DNA of 33,726 nt from Clostridia bacterium (GCA_017517035.1 JAFXAN010000007.1:1-33726), one strand, 5' to 3'. Shown: positions 1-8,881, counted from the stretch's first letter. Notes: generated by a model not told the origin, from the sequence alone. Made by a program: numbers and translations.

Positions 1-140
1 ATGTAGAAACACAGATAAACAACAATAAAAATTCCCTTTTTCAAAGTTTTGATCGACCTTTTTTAAAAGGTCGCGCGAGCCGACGGCGGCGTCGGTCGCC
101 TCCGCAGAGGCGAAACTCCCTCACCGATAAATTACTGTTT
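1..140. repeat. Right-hand part of a dispersed inverted-repeat element (left end outside window)
   Basis: The segment ends at 120-140 with the reverse complement of the terminus AAACAGTAATTTATCGGTGA, which also bounds the repeats near 18308, 19795 and 33587. Its interior holds three hairpins: CGACCTTT pairing with its complement across 54-73, CCGACG/CGTCGG at 80-95, and CGCCTC/GAGGCG at 97-112. No ORF of note lies in it. The left terminus is not in the window. It lies downstream of the rhaB terminator, outside any gene. Confidence 0.7.
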
Positions 141-144
141 ATCA

Positions 145-180
145 TAGAAAAAGGGTTAAGCCGAAATGACTTAACCCTTA
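145..180 (-). terminator. Rho-independent terminator of the yqfC-to-rhaB operon
   Basis: A 10-bp perfect stem (AAGGGTTAAG at 151-160 with CTTAACCCTT at 170-179, 9-nt loop) is followed on the minus strand by a short T run. It lies 16 nt past the rhaB stop codon, where the long minus-strand operon should end. Confidence 0.85.
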
Positions 181-195
181 TACATATTCTTGATA

Positions 196-1671
196 TTAAA
201 GAAGCTTAACAAACTTACCGTAAGCCTCGTCCCAAGCGGATCTGTCCGATGCGGTAGGCTCATATGTATCAAGCTCGATGGAGCGTGCGATAAGCTCTCT
301 TGCCTCGGAAACATCCTTAAGCTCTCCTGCGGCGATCGCCTGCATTGAAATATTACCGATGGCGGTAGCTTCAATAGGCCCTGCATAAACAGGCAGACCG
401 CAAGCATCCGATGTAAGAGAGCAGAGAAGCTTATCCTGACATCCGCCTCCCACAACATGAATGGCTTTCGGCTTTTCGGGCATAAATGCGGCGATGGATT
501 CAACTGTATTTCTGTATTTCAGCGCAAGGCTGTCGAGAATACAGCGAACGATCTCTCCCACGCTCTCGGGTGCTCTCTGACCTGTCTTTTTGCAATATGA
601 AACGATTCTCTCGGGCATATTTCCGGGAGGTGCAAAGAGCTTGTCATCGGGATTTATGAAGCATTTTCTCGGTTCTGCCTCAAGGGCGAGCTTTGAAAGA
701 TCGCCAAAGGAATATTCGGTACCCTCTCGCTTCCACTGTCTTCTTGATTCCTGAATGAGCCAAAGCCCCATGATGTTCTTGAGGAATCTGATGGTGTCGT
801 TTGCACCGCCCTCATTCGTAAAGCCAAGCCTTGAAGCTTCTTCTGTGATGATGGGAGAGCGAAGCTCCGTACCCATCAGCGACCATGTGCCGCTGCTTAT
901 ATAAATGAAGCTTTCTTCCTTTGAGGGGACCGCCATAACCGCACTTGCAGTGTCATGGGATGCGATCTTAACCACCTTTGCATTTGTCTTTCCCGTCTCT
1001 TCGATAACTTGGGGCAGAAGTGCTCCAAGGGTATGACCGGGAGCGACGATATCGGTAAATAATTTCCTCGGTATTCCCAGCTTTTCAAAAAGTTCAAAGG
1101 CATATTTTTTGCTTTTTGCGTCGAGAACAGAACCTGTTGATGCAATGGTATATTCGGTTGCCATCTCGCCTGTGAGGAAATATCCCAGAAGGTCGGGGAT
1201 AAAGAGCATTTTGTCCGCATAATCAAGAAGACCGGGATTAAAACGCTGCTCTGCGGCAAGCTGATAAATTGTGTTGAAGCTGAGAGACTGAATACCTGTT
1301 TTTGCGTAAATATCGGAAAGCGGGTATATATTGTTTACATATTCCTCGATATCATCGTTTCTTGCATCTCTGTAGTGGACGGGATTTGAAATGAGATGTC
1401 CGTTTTTATCAAGCAGACCATAGTCAACGCCCCATGTGTCAATGCCGACAGTTGCGATCTCGTCACCGTCAAGAACGCATTTTCTGATGGAATTTTTTAT
1501 TTCATGGAAAATACGCAGAATATCCCAACTGAATTTTCCGTTCTGGATAACAGGCTCATTTAAAAAACGGTGATTTTCCGTGAGCGTCAGCTTTTCTCCG
1601 TTAAAGCTTCCGATAATACCTCTGCCGCTTGATGCGCCAAGGTCGATTCCAAGCATTTTTAATTCTTTCAT
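196..1671 (-). CDS. rhaB: Rhamnulokinase
   Basis: A 491-residue FGGY-family sugar kinase, full length for RhaB, which phosphorylates L-rhamnulose to L-rhamnulose 1-phosphate in the cytoplasm. Visible signatures are the N-terminal phosphate-binding loop GIDLGASSGRG, the segment DTWGVDYGLLD, and the C-terminal ATP-site GGGCQDKLL followed by GPIEATAIGN, which is typical of rhamnulokinases rather than of xylulo- or glycerol kinases. ATG start with CAGGAG upstream at good spacing. It begins 18 nt after mutS2, so it is probably co-transcribed with it, and it is followed by a terminator. No rhamnose isomerase, aldolase or transporter is nearby, so its place at the end of a repair and ribosome operon is odd. 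A related kinase specificity (L-fuculose) cannot be fully excluded. Confidence 0.9.
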   Translation of the reverse strand: MKELKMLGIDLGASSGRGIIGSFNGEKLTLTENHRFLNEPVIQNGKFSWDILRIFHEIKNSIRKCVLDGDEIATVGIDTWGVDYGLLDKNGHLISNPVHYRDARNDDIEEYVNNIYPLSDIYAKTGIQSLSFNTIYQLAAEQRFNPGLLDYADKMLFIPDLLGYFLTGEMATEYTIASTGSVLDAKSKKYAFELFEKLGIPRKLFTDIVAPGHTLGALLPQVIEETGKTNAKVVKIASHDTASAVMAVPSKEESFIYISSGTWSLMGTELRSPIITEEASRLGFTNEGGANDTIRFLKNIMGLWLIQESRRQWKREGTEYSFGDLSKLALEAEPRKCFINPDDKLFAPPGNMPERIVSYCKKTGQRAPESVGEIVRCILDSLALKYRNTVESIAAFMPEKPKAIHVVGGGCQDKLLCSLTSDACGLPVYAGPIEATAIGNISMQAIAAGELKDVSEARELIARSIELDTYEPTASDRSAWDEAYGKFVKLL

Positions 1672-1689
1672 GTCTTTTACTCCTGTGTG

Positions 1690-4077
1690 TTATTTAAGTT
1701 CAACCACGGTAACGCCGAAGTCGCCCTCACCGTATTCTGCGGTTTTATATGCTGCAACTCTTCGATCGCCTTTGAGATAATTCCAAAGAGCCTTGCGCAG
1801 AGCGCCTGTGCCTTTTCCGTGGATAAGGCGGACAGAGTGAATACCTGCCACCATCGCTTCGTCCAGATATTTGTCAACAACGAACCAAGCCTCGTCTCCC
1901 ATCATTCCTCGAAGATCAACCTCACTTCTGAAATTGCGGCTGACGGTGAGCTTATAGTCATTTACTGCTTTTTGCTTCTTTTCGGCATCTGTGATAGTGA
2001 CAGAGCCTTCAATTAGCTGAAGATCGCTGATCTTTGCTCTTGTTTTGAGGATCCCCGCCTGGATATTCACTTGATCCTTGCCTGTGGGATCGTCAAGTAT
2101 GAAGCCCTTTTTGCCGATGCTGACGATGAGAACCTCGTCGCCCTTCTTGAGAGGTCTCGGAAGCACATATTCTTCGTTTGTTCGCTCTTCGATGGGATCG
2201 AATTTGTTTTTATTCTCTTTAAGATGCTCTCTGACATTTCTTCTTGCAGCCATCAGATGGTCACCGAGATTTTCGGCATCCTTCTGCTTTTTCAGCTTTG
2301 TCATCTCTTCAAGAATATAATCGCTTGATGCTTTTGCGCTGCGGATCATAGCCGCAGCCTTTTCTCTTGCCTTTTCGGTTTCCTTTTCGCTCTCTGCGAG
2401 GCGGCGATTTATGATCTTCTCGGAATCCGCTTTGAAGCTTTCATATTCGGAACGCATCTGCTCCGCTTCCGCTCTTGCCTTTTCCATCTGGATACGGCTG
2501 ATCTCAAGCTTTTCGATAACATCTTCAAATCGCTTGTTATCCGAGCTTACCTGTGCCTTTGCCCTATCGAGGATACGGCTGGGAAGCCCCAGCTTTTCGG
2601 AGATCGCAAAGGCGTTGGATTTTCCGGGAGTGCCGATTATCAGCTTATATGTGGGCTTGAGGGTGCTTACATCAAATTCGCAGGAGGCATTGCAAACGCC
2701 CTCCGTTTCAAGTGCGTATGCTTTAAGCTCCGCATAGTGGGTGGTTGATGCGCAGAGTGCTCCCGCATCTCTTATATCCTCGATGACCGATATAGCAAGT
2801 GCCGCACCCTCAATGGGGTCTGTACCTGCGCCAAGCTCATCGAAAAGCACAAGAGAATTTTTTGTTCTCTCATTTACGATGGAAACTATATTCACCATAT
2901 GAGAGCTGAATGTTGAAAGTGATTGCTCGATGCTTTGTTTGTCTCCGATATCTGCAAGTATCTTATCAAAAACGCATATGCTTGAAGGCTCTTCTGCCGG
3001 AATATGAAGTCCGGACTGCGCCATAAGAGCAAAAAGTCCGAGAGTTTTAAGGGTAACTGTCTTACCTCCCGTGTTCGGGCCTGTTATAACGAGAGTGTCA
3101 AAGTCACCGCCTATGCGAACATCAATGGGAACGACCTTATCCTTTGCGATAAGGGGATGTCTTGCACATGTCAGCACCATAGTGCGGTCGCCCGAGAGAC
3201 GGGGTCTTATTGCTCCAAGTCTTTCGGAGAGGGTCGCACAGGCGAAGATGAATGCAAGCTCGGTAATATTTTTATAATTGAGATTGAGGCTGTATGCAAG
3301 CTTTGAGACCTCGCCCGAAAGCTCATAGAGGATGCGCTCGATCTCATGCTGTTCCTTTGATTCAAGCTCACGAAGCTCGTTATTGGCATCGACCACGGCA
3401 ATAGGCTCAATAAAGAGCGTCGCTCCCGATGCCGAGGAATCGTGAAGAAGTCCCTTGATCTCGTTTTTGTGTTCTGCCTTCACGGGAACAACATATCTGC
3501 CGTTTCTCATTGTTACGATGTTTTCCTGGAGAAACTTTGAATGAGAGCCGCTCACATATTTTTGAAGAGCTTCCTTGATCTTGCCGGACGCTGCACGCAT
3601 TTTTCTGCGGATATCGCCAAGAGCGGGGCTTGCCTCGTCTGCTATCATATCCTCGGATATAATGGCTCTTGTTATCTTATCCTCGGTTGATCTTGAGGGC
3701 ATAAGGCGCTCAAAGATATCGTCAAGAGAGGTTTCGCTTGTTTTGTTATTTCGGATATAATCGAGGAGCATTCTGGATGAACGGAGAATACCTGCCACCG
3801 AAAGAAGCTCACGAGGGCTGAGAGCAGAGCCTTTCTCGGCTCTCTCACATATATCGCCCATATCATGAACATCGCCAAATGGCGGCAAGCCTTTTATATC
3901 CATCAAAGCTCTCGCATCCGATGTATGGCGCTGGCGTCGCAGAATAACATCAGCATCGTCTGATGGCTCAAGGCGCACGGCAAGTGCCTTTGCCCCCTCT
4001 GTGAGAGCACAATCAGCAAGCATTTCCCGTATTCTGTCAAATTCCAGCGTTTTCAGTGTTTTTTCACTTATTTTCAT
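1690..4077 (-). CDS. mutS2: Endonuclease MutS2 (Smr-domain MutS paralogue)
   Basis: A 795-residue protein with MutS2 architecture: an N-terminal core and lever region without the mismatch-recognition domain, an ABC-type ATPase with Walker A GPNTGGKTVTLK and Walker B LFDELGAGTDP, a long charged coiled-coil region (roughly 510-640), and a C-terminal Smr nuclease domain starting at VDLRG and containing HGKGTGALR. MutS2 proteins act on branched DNA, and in Firmicutes also on collided ribosomes through the Smr domain. Start ATG has AAAGGA upstream. Its start lies 9 nt after the recO stop and its stop 18 nt before rhaB. Length and motifs are complete, with no sign of decay. Confidence 0.95.
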   Translation of the reverse strand: MKISEKTLKTLEFDRIREMLADCALTEGAKALAVRLEPSDDADVILRRQRHTSDARALMDIKGLPPFGDVHDMGDICERAEKGSALSPRELLSVAGILRSSRMLLDYIRNNKTSETSLDDIFERLMPSRSTEDKITRAIISEDMIADEASPALGDIRRKMRAASGKIKEALQKYVSGSHSKFLQENIVTMRNGRYVVPVKAEHKNEIKGLLHDSSASGATLFIEPIAVVDANNELRELESKEQHEIERILYELSGEVSKLAYSLNLNYKNITELAFIFACATLSERLGAIRPRLSGDRTMVLTCARHPLIAKDKVVPIDVRIGGDFDTLVITGPNTGGKTVTLKTLGLFALMAQSGLHIPAEEPSSICVFDKILADIGDKQSIEQSLSTFSSHMVNIVSIVNERTKNSLVLFDELGAGTDPIEGAALAISVIEDIRDAGALCASTTHYAELKAYALETEGVCNASCEFDVSTLKPTYKLIIGTPGKSNAFAISEKLGLPSRILDRAKAQVSSDNKRFEDVIEKLEISRIQMEKARAEAEQMRSEYESFKADSEKIINRRLAESEKETEKAREKAAAMIRSAKASSDYILEEMTKLKKQKDAENLGDHLMAARRNVREHLKENKNKFDPIEERTNEEYVLPRPLKKGDEVLIVSIGKKGFILDDPTGKDQVNIQAGILKTRAKISDLQLIEGSVTITDAEKKQKAVNDYKLTVSRNFRSEVDLRGMMGDEAWFVVDKYLDEAMVAGIHSVRLIHGKGTGALRKALWNYLKGDRRVAAYKTAEYGEGDFGVTVVELK

Positions 4078-4086
4078 GATTTTCCT

Positions 4087-4857
4087 TTAAAATAGAGATT
4101 TGTAAAAATTCAGTGTGTCAAAATCACGCTCAAGGTGGTGAAGAAGATATTTTTCGCAGGCGTGTGAGAAAAATGAAAGCTCGTCCCGCTCGGTCAGCTC
4201 AAATGAAAACATCTTTGAGCTTTTTGAAAAGAGGGCATAGCGAAGAGCGGCAACTGTATTTGGAGTCAGTCGGCAGTAGACTATTCTTTCAGCCAGCTCC
4301 GGATGCTCATACATCTCCTTTTGGGCATCATTCAGATGCTTTTCGGCGCATTTTTCGCAGTAGATGCAGCCGTTCATAACATCGAGCATACCGCTTTTCG
4401 TGATCTTTTCCGAGCAGACCGCACAGCCTTCAAGATCGGGAACATAGCCCGAAAGTCCTGCGGCTCTTATTTCATAAACGCCTTTGATTATGGGGAGGGA
4501 ATAAAGCCCCTTTGAGATGGCATAGAAGGAATTGAGCGTCATCCTCATAATATCGACAGATGAAACACCTTCGCCCGTTATATCGCTTGCCACCTCGCAA
4601 AGATATGAAGCAAGCGCCATCTTTTCTATATCCTCGGAGAGACCAAAAAAGGGTTCTGTTATCGAGGCGTCCTTTATATATCTGCTCTCGCCCTTTTTGT
4701 ATATCTCAAAATTTGAATATGTAAAGAGCTTTGTTGCAGATCCTATCTTTGACCTTTGTGAGCGTGCGCCCTTTGCGGAAACGGTGATCTTTCCGTCTCC
4801 CGGTGTCAGAAGAGTGAGGAGCTTATCATGCTCACCGAGAGCTATTTCACGAAGCAC
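4087..4857 (-). CDS. recO: DNA repair protein RecO
   Basis: RecO mediates RecA loading on SSB-coated DNA in the RecFOR pathway. The protein shows the N-terminal OB-fold sequence LREIALGEHDKLLTLLTPG and a central four-cysteine zinc site (CAVC and CIYCEKC). It sits between era and mutS2, the usual Firmicutes neighbourhood. The first conventional start is the GTG at 4857, but this cuts into the family N-terminus: the upstream in-frame codons read VYSTDGL, the expected RecO beginning. A strong AGGAGG (4891-4896) lies 9 nt before an in-frame ACG at 4881, and no ATG, GTG or TTG occurs between the upstream in-frame stop and 4857. The true start is therefore uncertain: ACG at 4881 or GTG at 4857. Confidence 0.9.
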   Translation of the reverse strand: MLREIALGEHDKLLTLLTPGDGKITVSAKGARSQRSKIGSATKLFTYSNFEIYKKGESRYIKDASITEPFFGLSEDIEKMALASYLCEVASDITGEGVSSVDIMRMTLNSFYAISKGLYSLPIIKGVYEIRAAGLSGYVPDLEGCAVCSEKITKSGMLDVMNGCIYCEKCAEKHLNDAQKEMYEHPELAERIVYCRLTPNTVAALRYALFSKSSKMFSFELTERDELSFFSHACEKYLLHHLERDFDTLNFYKSLF

Positions 4858-4926
4858 AAGCCCGTCAGTACTGTAAACCGTTTTGACGCACCTCCTTTTC
4901 CCAACCTTTTATTCGATCTTCGATTA

Positions 4927-5817
4927 TTATTCTTCAGGCTTGTACCCGAAATTGCTGACCGCAGCAACGCTGTCTCGCCAATTTTCCTTGACCTTAACCC
5001 AAAGATTGATATAGACCTTTGCACCCAGGATCCTTTCAAGATCCTGTCTTGCTCTTGTTCCTATAAGCTTCAGTGCTTCGCCGCCCTTTCCGACGATGAT
5101 TCCCTTATGGGAAGCCTTCTCGCAGAAGATCTCGGCTCTGATTTTTATGAGCTTGCCTTCTTCCTTAAATTCTTCGATAACAACTGCTGTTCCGTGTGGA
5201 ACTTCTTTGTTTAGTGTGCGGAGGATCTTTTCTCTGATTATCTCGGAGGCAAGAACCCTCTCGGGTTGATCGGTCGCAATGTCGTCGGGGAAGAAGAAAG
5301 CCTCGGTTTCGCCAAGGAATTTTTCGCATTCCGAGAGGACTGCATCAACTCCCGAGCCTTTTTTTGCCGCCATGGGAACAAATGCCTCAAAATCGTGGAG
5401 AGATGCATATGTTTTTATCGTTTCCGCAACTGTCACGGCATCGCAAAGGTCTGTTTTATTGATGGCGATGACAGAAGGCACGCCTGTGTTCTTAAGATAT
5501 GCAATAACATTCTCTTCAACATTCGTTATAGGTTTTCCTGCTTCAACAACGAGAATGACCGCATCGCTGTCTCTCATCGAGCTGTTAGCGGCACCCATCA
5601 TGAAGTCACCCAGCTTGTTTTTTGGAGAGTGCATACCGGGAGTGTCAAGGAAAACAAATTGATTTTCGCCTACTGTGTGTATTCCGATGATCCTATTTCT
5701 TGTGGTCTGCGGCTTGCTTGAAACGATCGCCACCTTTTCACCGAGAATCGCATTCATAAGGGTGGATTTTCCAACATTTGGTCTGCCGACGATGGCTATG
5801 AATCCTGTTTTTTTCAT
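4927..5817 (-). CDS. era: GTPase Era
   Basis: A 296-residue GTPase that binds 16S rRNA and assists 30S subunit maturation. The G-domain motifs are all present: G1 GRPNVGKST, G3 DTPGMH and G4 NKTD. A C-terminal KH domain carries GIIVGKGGEALKLIG. I chose the ATG at 5817 because AAAGGAG lies just upstream with normal spacing; a start 24 nt further upstream would overlap ybeY and place the Shine-Dalgarno inside the gene. ybeY ends 13 nt before it. Its operon partners ybeY, phoH and recO are the standard Firmicutes set, which fits a ribosome-maturation role. Confidence 0.97.
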   Translation of the reverse strand: MKKTGFIAIVGRPNVGKSTLMNAILGEKVAIVSSKPQTTRNRIIGIHTVGENQFVFLDTPGMHSPKNKLGDFMMGAANSSMRDSDAVILVVEAGKPITNVEENVIAYLKNTGVPSVIAINKTDLCDAVTVAETIKTYASLHDFEAFVPMAAKKGSGVDAVLSECEKFLGETEAFFFPDDIATDQPERVLASEIIREKILRTLNKEVPHGTAVVIEEFKEEGKLIKIRAEIFCEKASHKGIIVGKGGEALKLIGTRARQDLERILGAKVYINLWVKVKENWRDSVAAVSNFGYKPEE

Positions 5818-5830
5818 GTCATTTTCTCCT

Positions 5831-6304
5831 TTAAAGCCCAAGCTTATTCATGATGATTCTCTGACGGAGTCTCATATCCGCATCATCAGCCTCGGATCTT
5901 TCATGGTCATATCCCAGAAGATGGAGCATGGAATGGACTGTGAGGAATGCAACCTCACGCTCGAAGCTGTGCCCGAACTCCTCCGATTGCTCTCTTGCCT
6001 TTTCAAGAGAGAGAACGATGTCACCGAGCATGGTCTCAAGCTCCGGTGGCATGAATCCGTCATCATCACCCTCCGCATCAAGGAGAGGGAAGGAGAGGAC
6101 ATCCGTGGGACGGTCAACATTTCTGTACTGCTTATTGAGAGCGTGGATTTTTTCATTATCCGTAAAGGTAACCGAAACTTCCGTTACCTTATCATGTCCC
6201 TCATATTCGAGCGTTTCGATGATTGCATGACGAAGAAGTATTTTGAGGTCATATGTGACCTTTTCCTTATCCTGTTGATTTTCAAAATATATTTTCAGCT
6301 CCAT
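5831..6304 (-). CDS. ybeY: Endoribonuclease YbeY (rRNA maturation factor)
   Basis: A 157-residue metalloprotein of the UPF0054 family involved in 16S rRNA 3'-end maturation and ribosome quality control. The zinc-binding signature HSMLHLLGYDH is near residue 120, and RPTDVLSFP, a second conserved block, lies around residue 65. Start ATG is preceded by GAGGT at suitable spacing. It follows phoH by 13 nt and precedes era, matching the conserved phoH-ybeY-era order. Full length. Confidence 0.96.
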   Translation of the reverse strand: MELKIYFENQQDKEKVTYDLKILLRHAIIETLEYEGHDKVTEVSVTFTDNEKIHALNKQYRNVDRPTDVLSFPLLDAEGDDDGFMPPELETMLGDIVLSLEKAREQSEEFGHSFEREVAFLTVHSMLHLLGYDHERSEADDADMRLRQRIIMNKLGL

Positions 6305-6317
6305 TTTTATACCTCAC

Positions 6318-7334
6318 TTATTTGTTAACTCTGAAAGAGCGTTGATTTTTATTTTCCGCAGCTTTCTCCGCTGCTTTTCTTTCGTATTTGTCATATGCGA
6401 GAATGATCTTCTGCACAAGTCTGTGGCGAACGACATCACGGTCCGTAAAGCTGTGGATGGCGATATCCTCGATACCTCCGAGGATCTTCACAGCCTCCGC
6501 AAGTCCGCTTTTTTTACCAAAGGGCAGGTCTGTCTGGGTAAGGTCGCCCGTTACAACCGCCTTTGAGCCAAAGCCCAGACGGGTGAGAAACATTTTCATC
6601 TGCTCGGGTGTTGCATTCTGTGCCTCGTCAAGAATTATAAATGAATCGTCAAGTGTTCTTCCTCGCATATAGGCAAGAGGTGCAACTTCGATGGTGTTTT
6701 TCTCAAGATGCTTTTGGTAGTTTTCAGCTCCCATCATCTCATAGAGAGCATCATAAAGGGGACGGAGATATGGGTCGATCTTGTTTTGAAGATCTCCCGG
6801 GAGAAATCCCAGCTTCTCACCGGCTTCAACGGCAGGTCTTGTGAGGATTATTCGGTTCACCTGCTTGTCCCGCAAGGCTTTTACAGCCATTGCCACCGCA
6901 AGAAAGGTCTTTCCCGTGCCCGCAGGACCGATTCCGAGGACTATGGTGTTCTTTTTTATTGCCTCAACATATTGCTTTTGTCCGAGGGTTTTAGCCTTTA
7001 TGGGCTTTCCTCTTGTGGTGATGCAGATGCAGTCGTCGCCAATTGCGGCAAGCTCGCCCTCTTTTCCGTCCTCGACCATATCGAGAACATAATTCACCTG
7101 ATTATCGCTGATATCGGCAGAAGCACCGGCTATCCTTGCCAGATATTTTATTGCCTTTTCGGCTTTTATGACGGCATTTTCATCTCCGTCGATGAGGATA
7201 CCGTCCCCCTCCGAATCCGAGCGGCTTCCGATGTCAACACCAAGGCGCTTTTCAATGAGTCTGACATTGACATCATAGCTGCCGAAAATTTTTGCTATGT
7301 CCTCGGAAGAGGTAAGTCTTATAAGTTTTTGCAT
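6318..7334 (-). CDS. phoH: PhoH family ATPase (YbeZ type)
   Basis: A 338-residue PhoH-like P-loop protein, probably an RNA-associated ATPase that works with YbeY. Walker A is GPAGTGKTFLAVAMAV and Walker B is FIILDEAQNATPEQMK, followed by the family block GFGSKAVVTGDLTQTDLP. The N-terminal ~100 residues form the KH-like region usual for this class. ATG start with CGGAG 5 nt upstream. It follows yqfD by 19 nt. A housekeeping promoter for phoH and the genes after it is expected inside or near yqfD, because the promoter seen at the operon head looks sporulation-specific; I could not pick it out. Confidence 0.94.
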   Translation of the reverse strand: MQKLIRLTSSEDIAKIFGSYDVNVRLIEKRLGVDIGSRSDSEGDGILIDGDENAVIKAEKAIKYLARIAGASADISDNQVNYVLDMVEDGKEGELAAIGDDCICITTRGKPIKAKTLGQKQYVEAIKKNTIVLGIGPAGTGKTFLAVAMAVKALRDKQVNRIILTRPAVEAGEKLGFLPGDLQNKIDPYLRPLYDALYEMMGAENYQKHLEKNTIEVAPLAYMRGRTLDDSFIILDEAQNATPEQMKMFLTRLGFGSKAVVTGDLTQTDLPFGKKSGLAEAVKILGGIEDIAIHSFTDRDVVRHRLVQKIILAYDKYERKAAEKAAENKNQRSFRVNK

Positions 7335-7353
7335 ATATACTCCGTTTTTTTAT

Positions 7354-8544
7354 TTATTCTGTTTTTATAGGTTGATCTTTTGCTATATTTTCAAGACATA
7401 TGATATCACAAAGAATGATAAATTCATTATCGGTTATTTCTGTTTTGACTGTTTTTTGGAGAAGCTCTGCCTCGCTGAGTTCTGCTTCTATTATAGCCTG
7501 AAGCTCAAAAAAAGCAAGAGAAGATGCTTCTTCATATGAGCGTGATTTTTTTACGGTTTTATACTCTCTTATACTCTCGGAAATTATACCGATGGGGAGA
7601 GAGGGAAGAGAAGCAAAGGAGAGGGAAGCCTCTTCTTCTATTTTAACACAGTTTTCATCTGTTTTTCCGTCTTTTTTGAAAATATTTATTCTGTCCGAGA
7701 AAAATTTGATATTTTTTTCGGTGCAGACGGCATCCGAAAGGATCTTTTCCTCATAGGTGAGAGGGATGTTCACCGAAAAATGTCTGCTCGTTGTGGCATA
7801 GACCTTGCCGATGGCATTCTCAAGCCGGCTTTCTCCGTGGGTGCTTTCGATAACACCGCTTATGAGAAGCTCGCCTTCCCTCACGCTTTGACCTTCAATG
7901 ACTTCGCTTTTTCCTCGCATGACCTCAACACGGTCAATAATTCCATCCCGTGTTGCGACCACATTTGAATAGGAATGCGGATCTGTTTCAAATTCGCTTT
8001 TTTTGCCGATCTTTTCACGGATCTCCACATAAGCAACGCTTCCGTTCATGTTTATTGCCATCCATGAAATTCTGTCCGATCTCATCAGAACTGCGTTTGT
8101 TACCTTGTCGATATCCTCTTTGCCGATCTTGTAACCCAGGTCAAATCCAACAGAGGCAAGCTCGTCTCGTACCTGGGATGCAGTCATGAGATTATTTCCG
8201 CTGATTCTTATATCCCAAACATATTTCGGAGCAAAAAAATTGATGAGGGAAAAGATTGCAATGCCTATCATAATGCCGTAGCGTTTCTTATATTTTTCGA
8301 GAAATATGGGAAGTCCGCCGTTTTTTTCATCAAATTCGGCATCGGATTCAAGGAGCAGCCTTCTGAGCCTTTTGGCAGAGAAAAGAGAGGTTCTGAGAAA
8401 AAGTCTCCCATCCGATATTTTTGCTTTTTCATATGGTATCCCACATTTTATGCAGGCATTTATGAGGAAATGTGAGTTTTTTTCATCAAGTGAGATCACC
8501 GAATAGCCGAGAAGAAGATTTTTAAGCCTGACAAGCAAAGCCAT
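7354..8544 (-). CDS. yqfD: Sporulation protein YqfD
   Basis: A 396-residue member of the YqfD family, conserved in endospore formers and made in the mother cell under sigma-E in Bacillus. The sequence has a cytoplasmic N-terminal part, one transmembrane segment near residues 90-112 (IMIGIAIFSLINFF) and a large outer domain. The conserved stretch after the membrane segment, VWDIRISGNNLMTASQVRDEL, resembles the POTRA-like start seen in this family. I chose ATG 8544 over TTG 8550 because GGAG sits 8 nt upstream. It overlaps or abuts the yqfC stop, so the two are translationally coupled. Its molecular role is not established. Confidence 0.9.
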   Translation of the reverse strand: MALLVRLKNLLLGYSVISLDEKNSHFLINACIKCGIPYEKAKISDGRLFLRTSLFSAKRLRRLLLESDAEFDEKNGGLPIFLEKYKKRYGIMIGIAIFSLINFFAPKYVWDIRISGNNLMTASQVRDELASVGFDLGYKIGKEDIDKVTNAVLMRSDRISWMAINMNGSVAYVEIREKIGKKSEFETDPHSYSNVVATRDGIIDRVEVMRGKSEVIEGQSVREGELLISGVIESTHGESRLENAIGKVYATTSRHFSVNIPLTYEEKILSDAVCTEKNIKFFSDRINIFKKDGKTDENCVKIEEEASLSFASLPSLPIGIISESIREYKTVKKSRSYEEASSLAFFELQAIIEAELSEAELLQKTVKTEITDNEFIILCDIICLENIAKDQPIKTE

Positions 8545-8546
8545 AT

Positions 8547-8840
8547 TCAATTCTCCTCATATGAGATGCTTCCCAAATGCCCGGAAATGACTATTCCCCC
8601 ACCGCCGTATGCGGGGCAACTCAGTTTTTTTCCTTCGATCAAAATATCAGGGCCGCTTGTTTCCAGTCTTATAAGCTCCTCGGAATAGAGTAGAATGCTT
8701 TTGCATCCCCAAATGACAGCCTCATGTCTTCCCGTGATCTCGATTGAGAGGGGCGAGACCTTAATTGTATCAAGCTCGAACTTTTCACTAATCCGAGCTG
8801 AAAGAGGCATTTTTTCGGTGCTCTTACCCTTCTTTTTCAT
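8547..8840 (-). CDS. yqfC: YabP/YqfC family sporulation protein
   Basis: A small protein (97 residues from the ATG at 8840; 101 from a GTG at 8852) recognised by family resemblance and by its position directly before yqfD. The conserved core runs from LSIEITGRHEAVIWGCKSIL to the glycine-rich end GIVISGHLGSISYE. A basic, Lys-rich N-terminus precedes it. The ATG is favoured because GGAGG lies about 10 nt upstream, whereas the GTG would touch the Shine-Dalgarno. It is the first gene of the minus operon, with a sigma-E-like promoter at 8882-8911. Confidence 0.85.
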   Translation of the reverse strand: MKKKGKSTEKMPLSARISEKFELDTIKVSPLSIEITGRHEAVIWGCKSILLYSEELIRLETSGPDILIEGKKLSCPAYGGGGIVISGHLGSISYEEN

Positions 8841-8865
8841 TTTTGACTTCACCTCCGCATAGAAT
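8836..8865 (+). promoter_or_regulatory. Sigma-E-like promoter for ylbJ/spoVV
   Basis: A -35-like TTCATTTT (8836-8843) and a -10-like CATAGAAT (8858-8865) are separated by 14 nt. They match the Bacillus sigma-E consensus (GTCATATT, CATACAAT) at 6/8 and 7/8 positions. Transcription would start near 8872, about 35 nt before the chosen ylbJ ATG. ylbJ is sigma-E controlled in Bacillus. Confidence 0.5.
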
Positions 8866-8881
8866 TGAGTGTTACAAAAAT

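Noticed and set aside
6708..7370. A 220-residue ORF on the plus strand antisense to phoH
   Set aside because: It lies wholly within the phoH and yqfD region, lacks recognisable motifs and a ribosome binding site, and phoH is certain.
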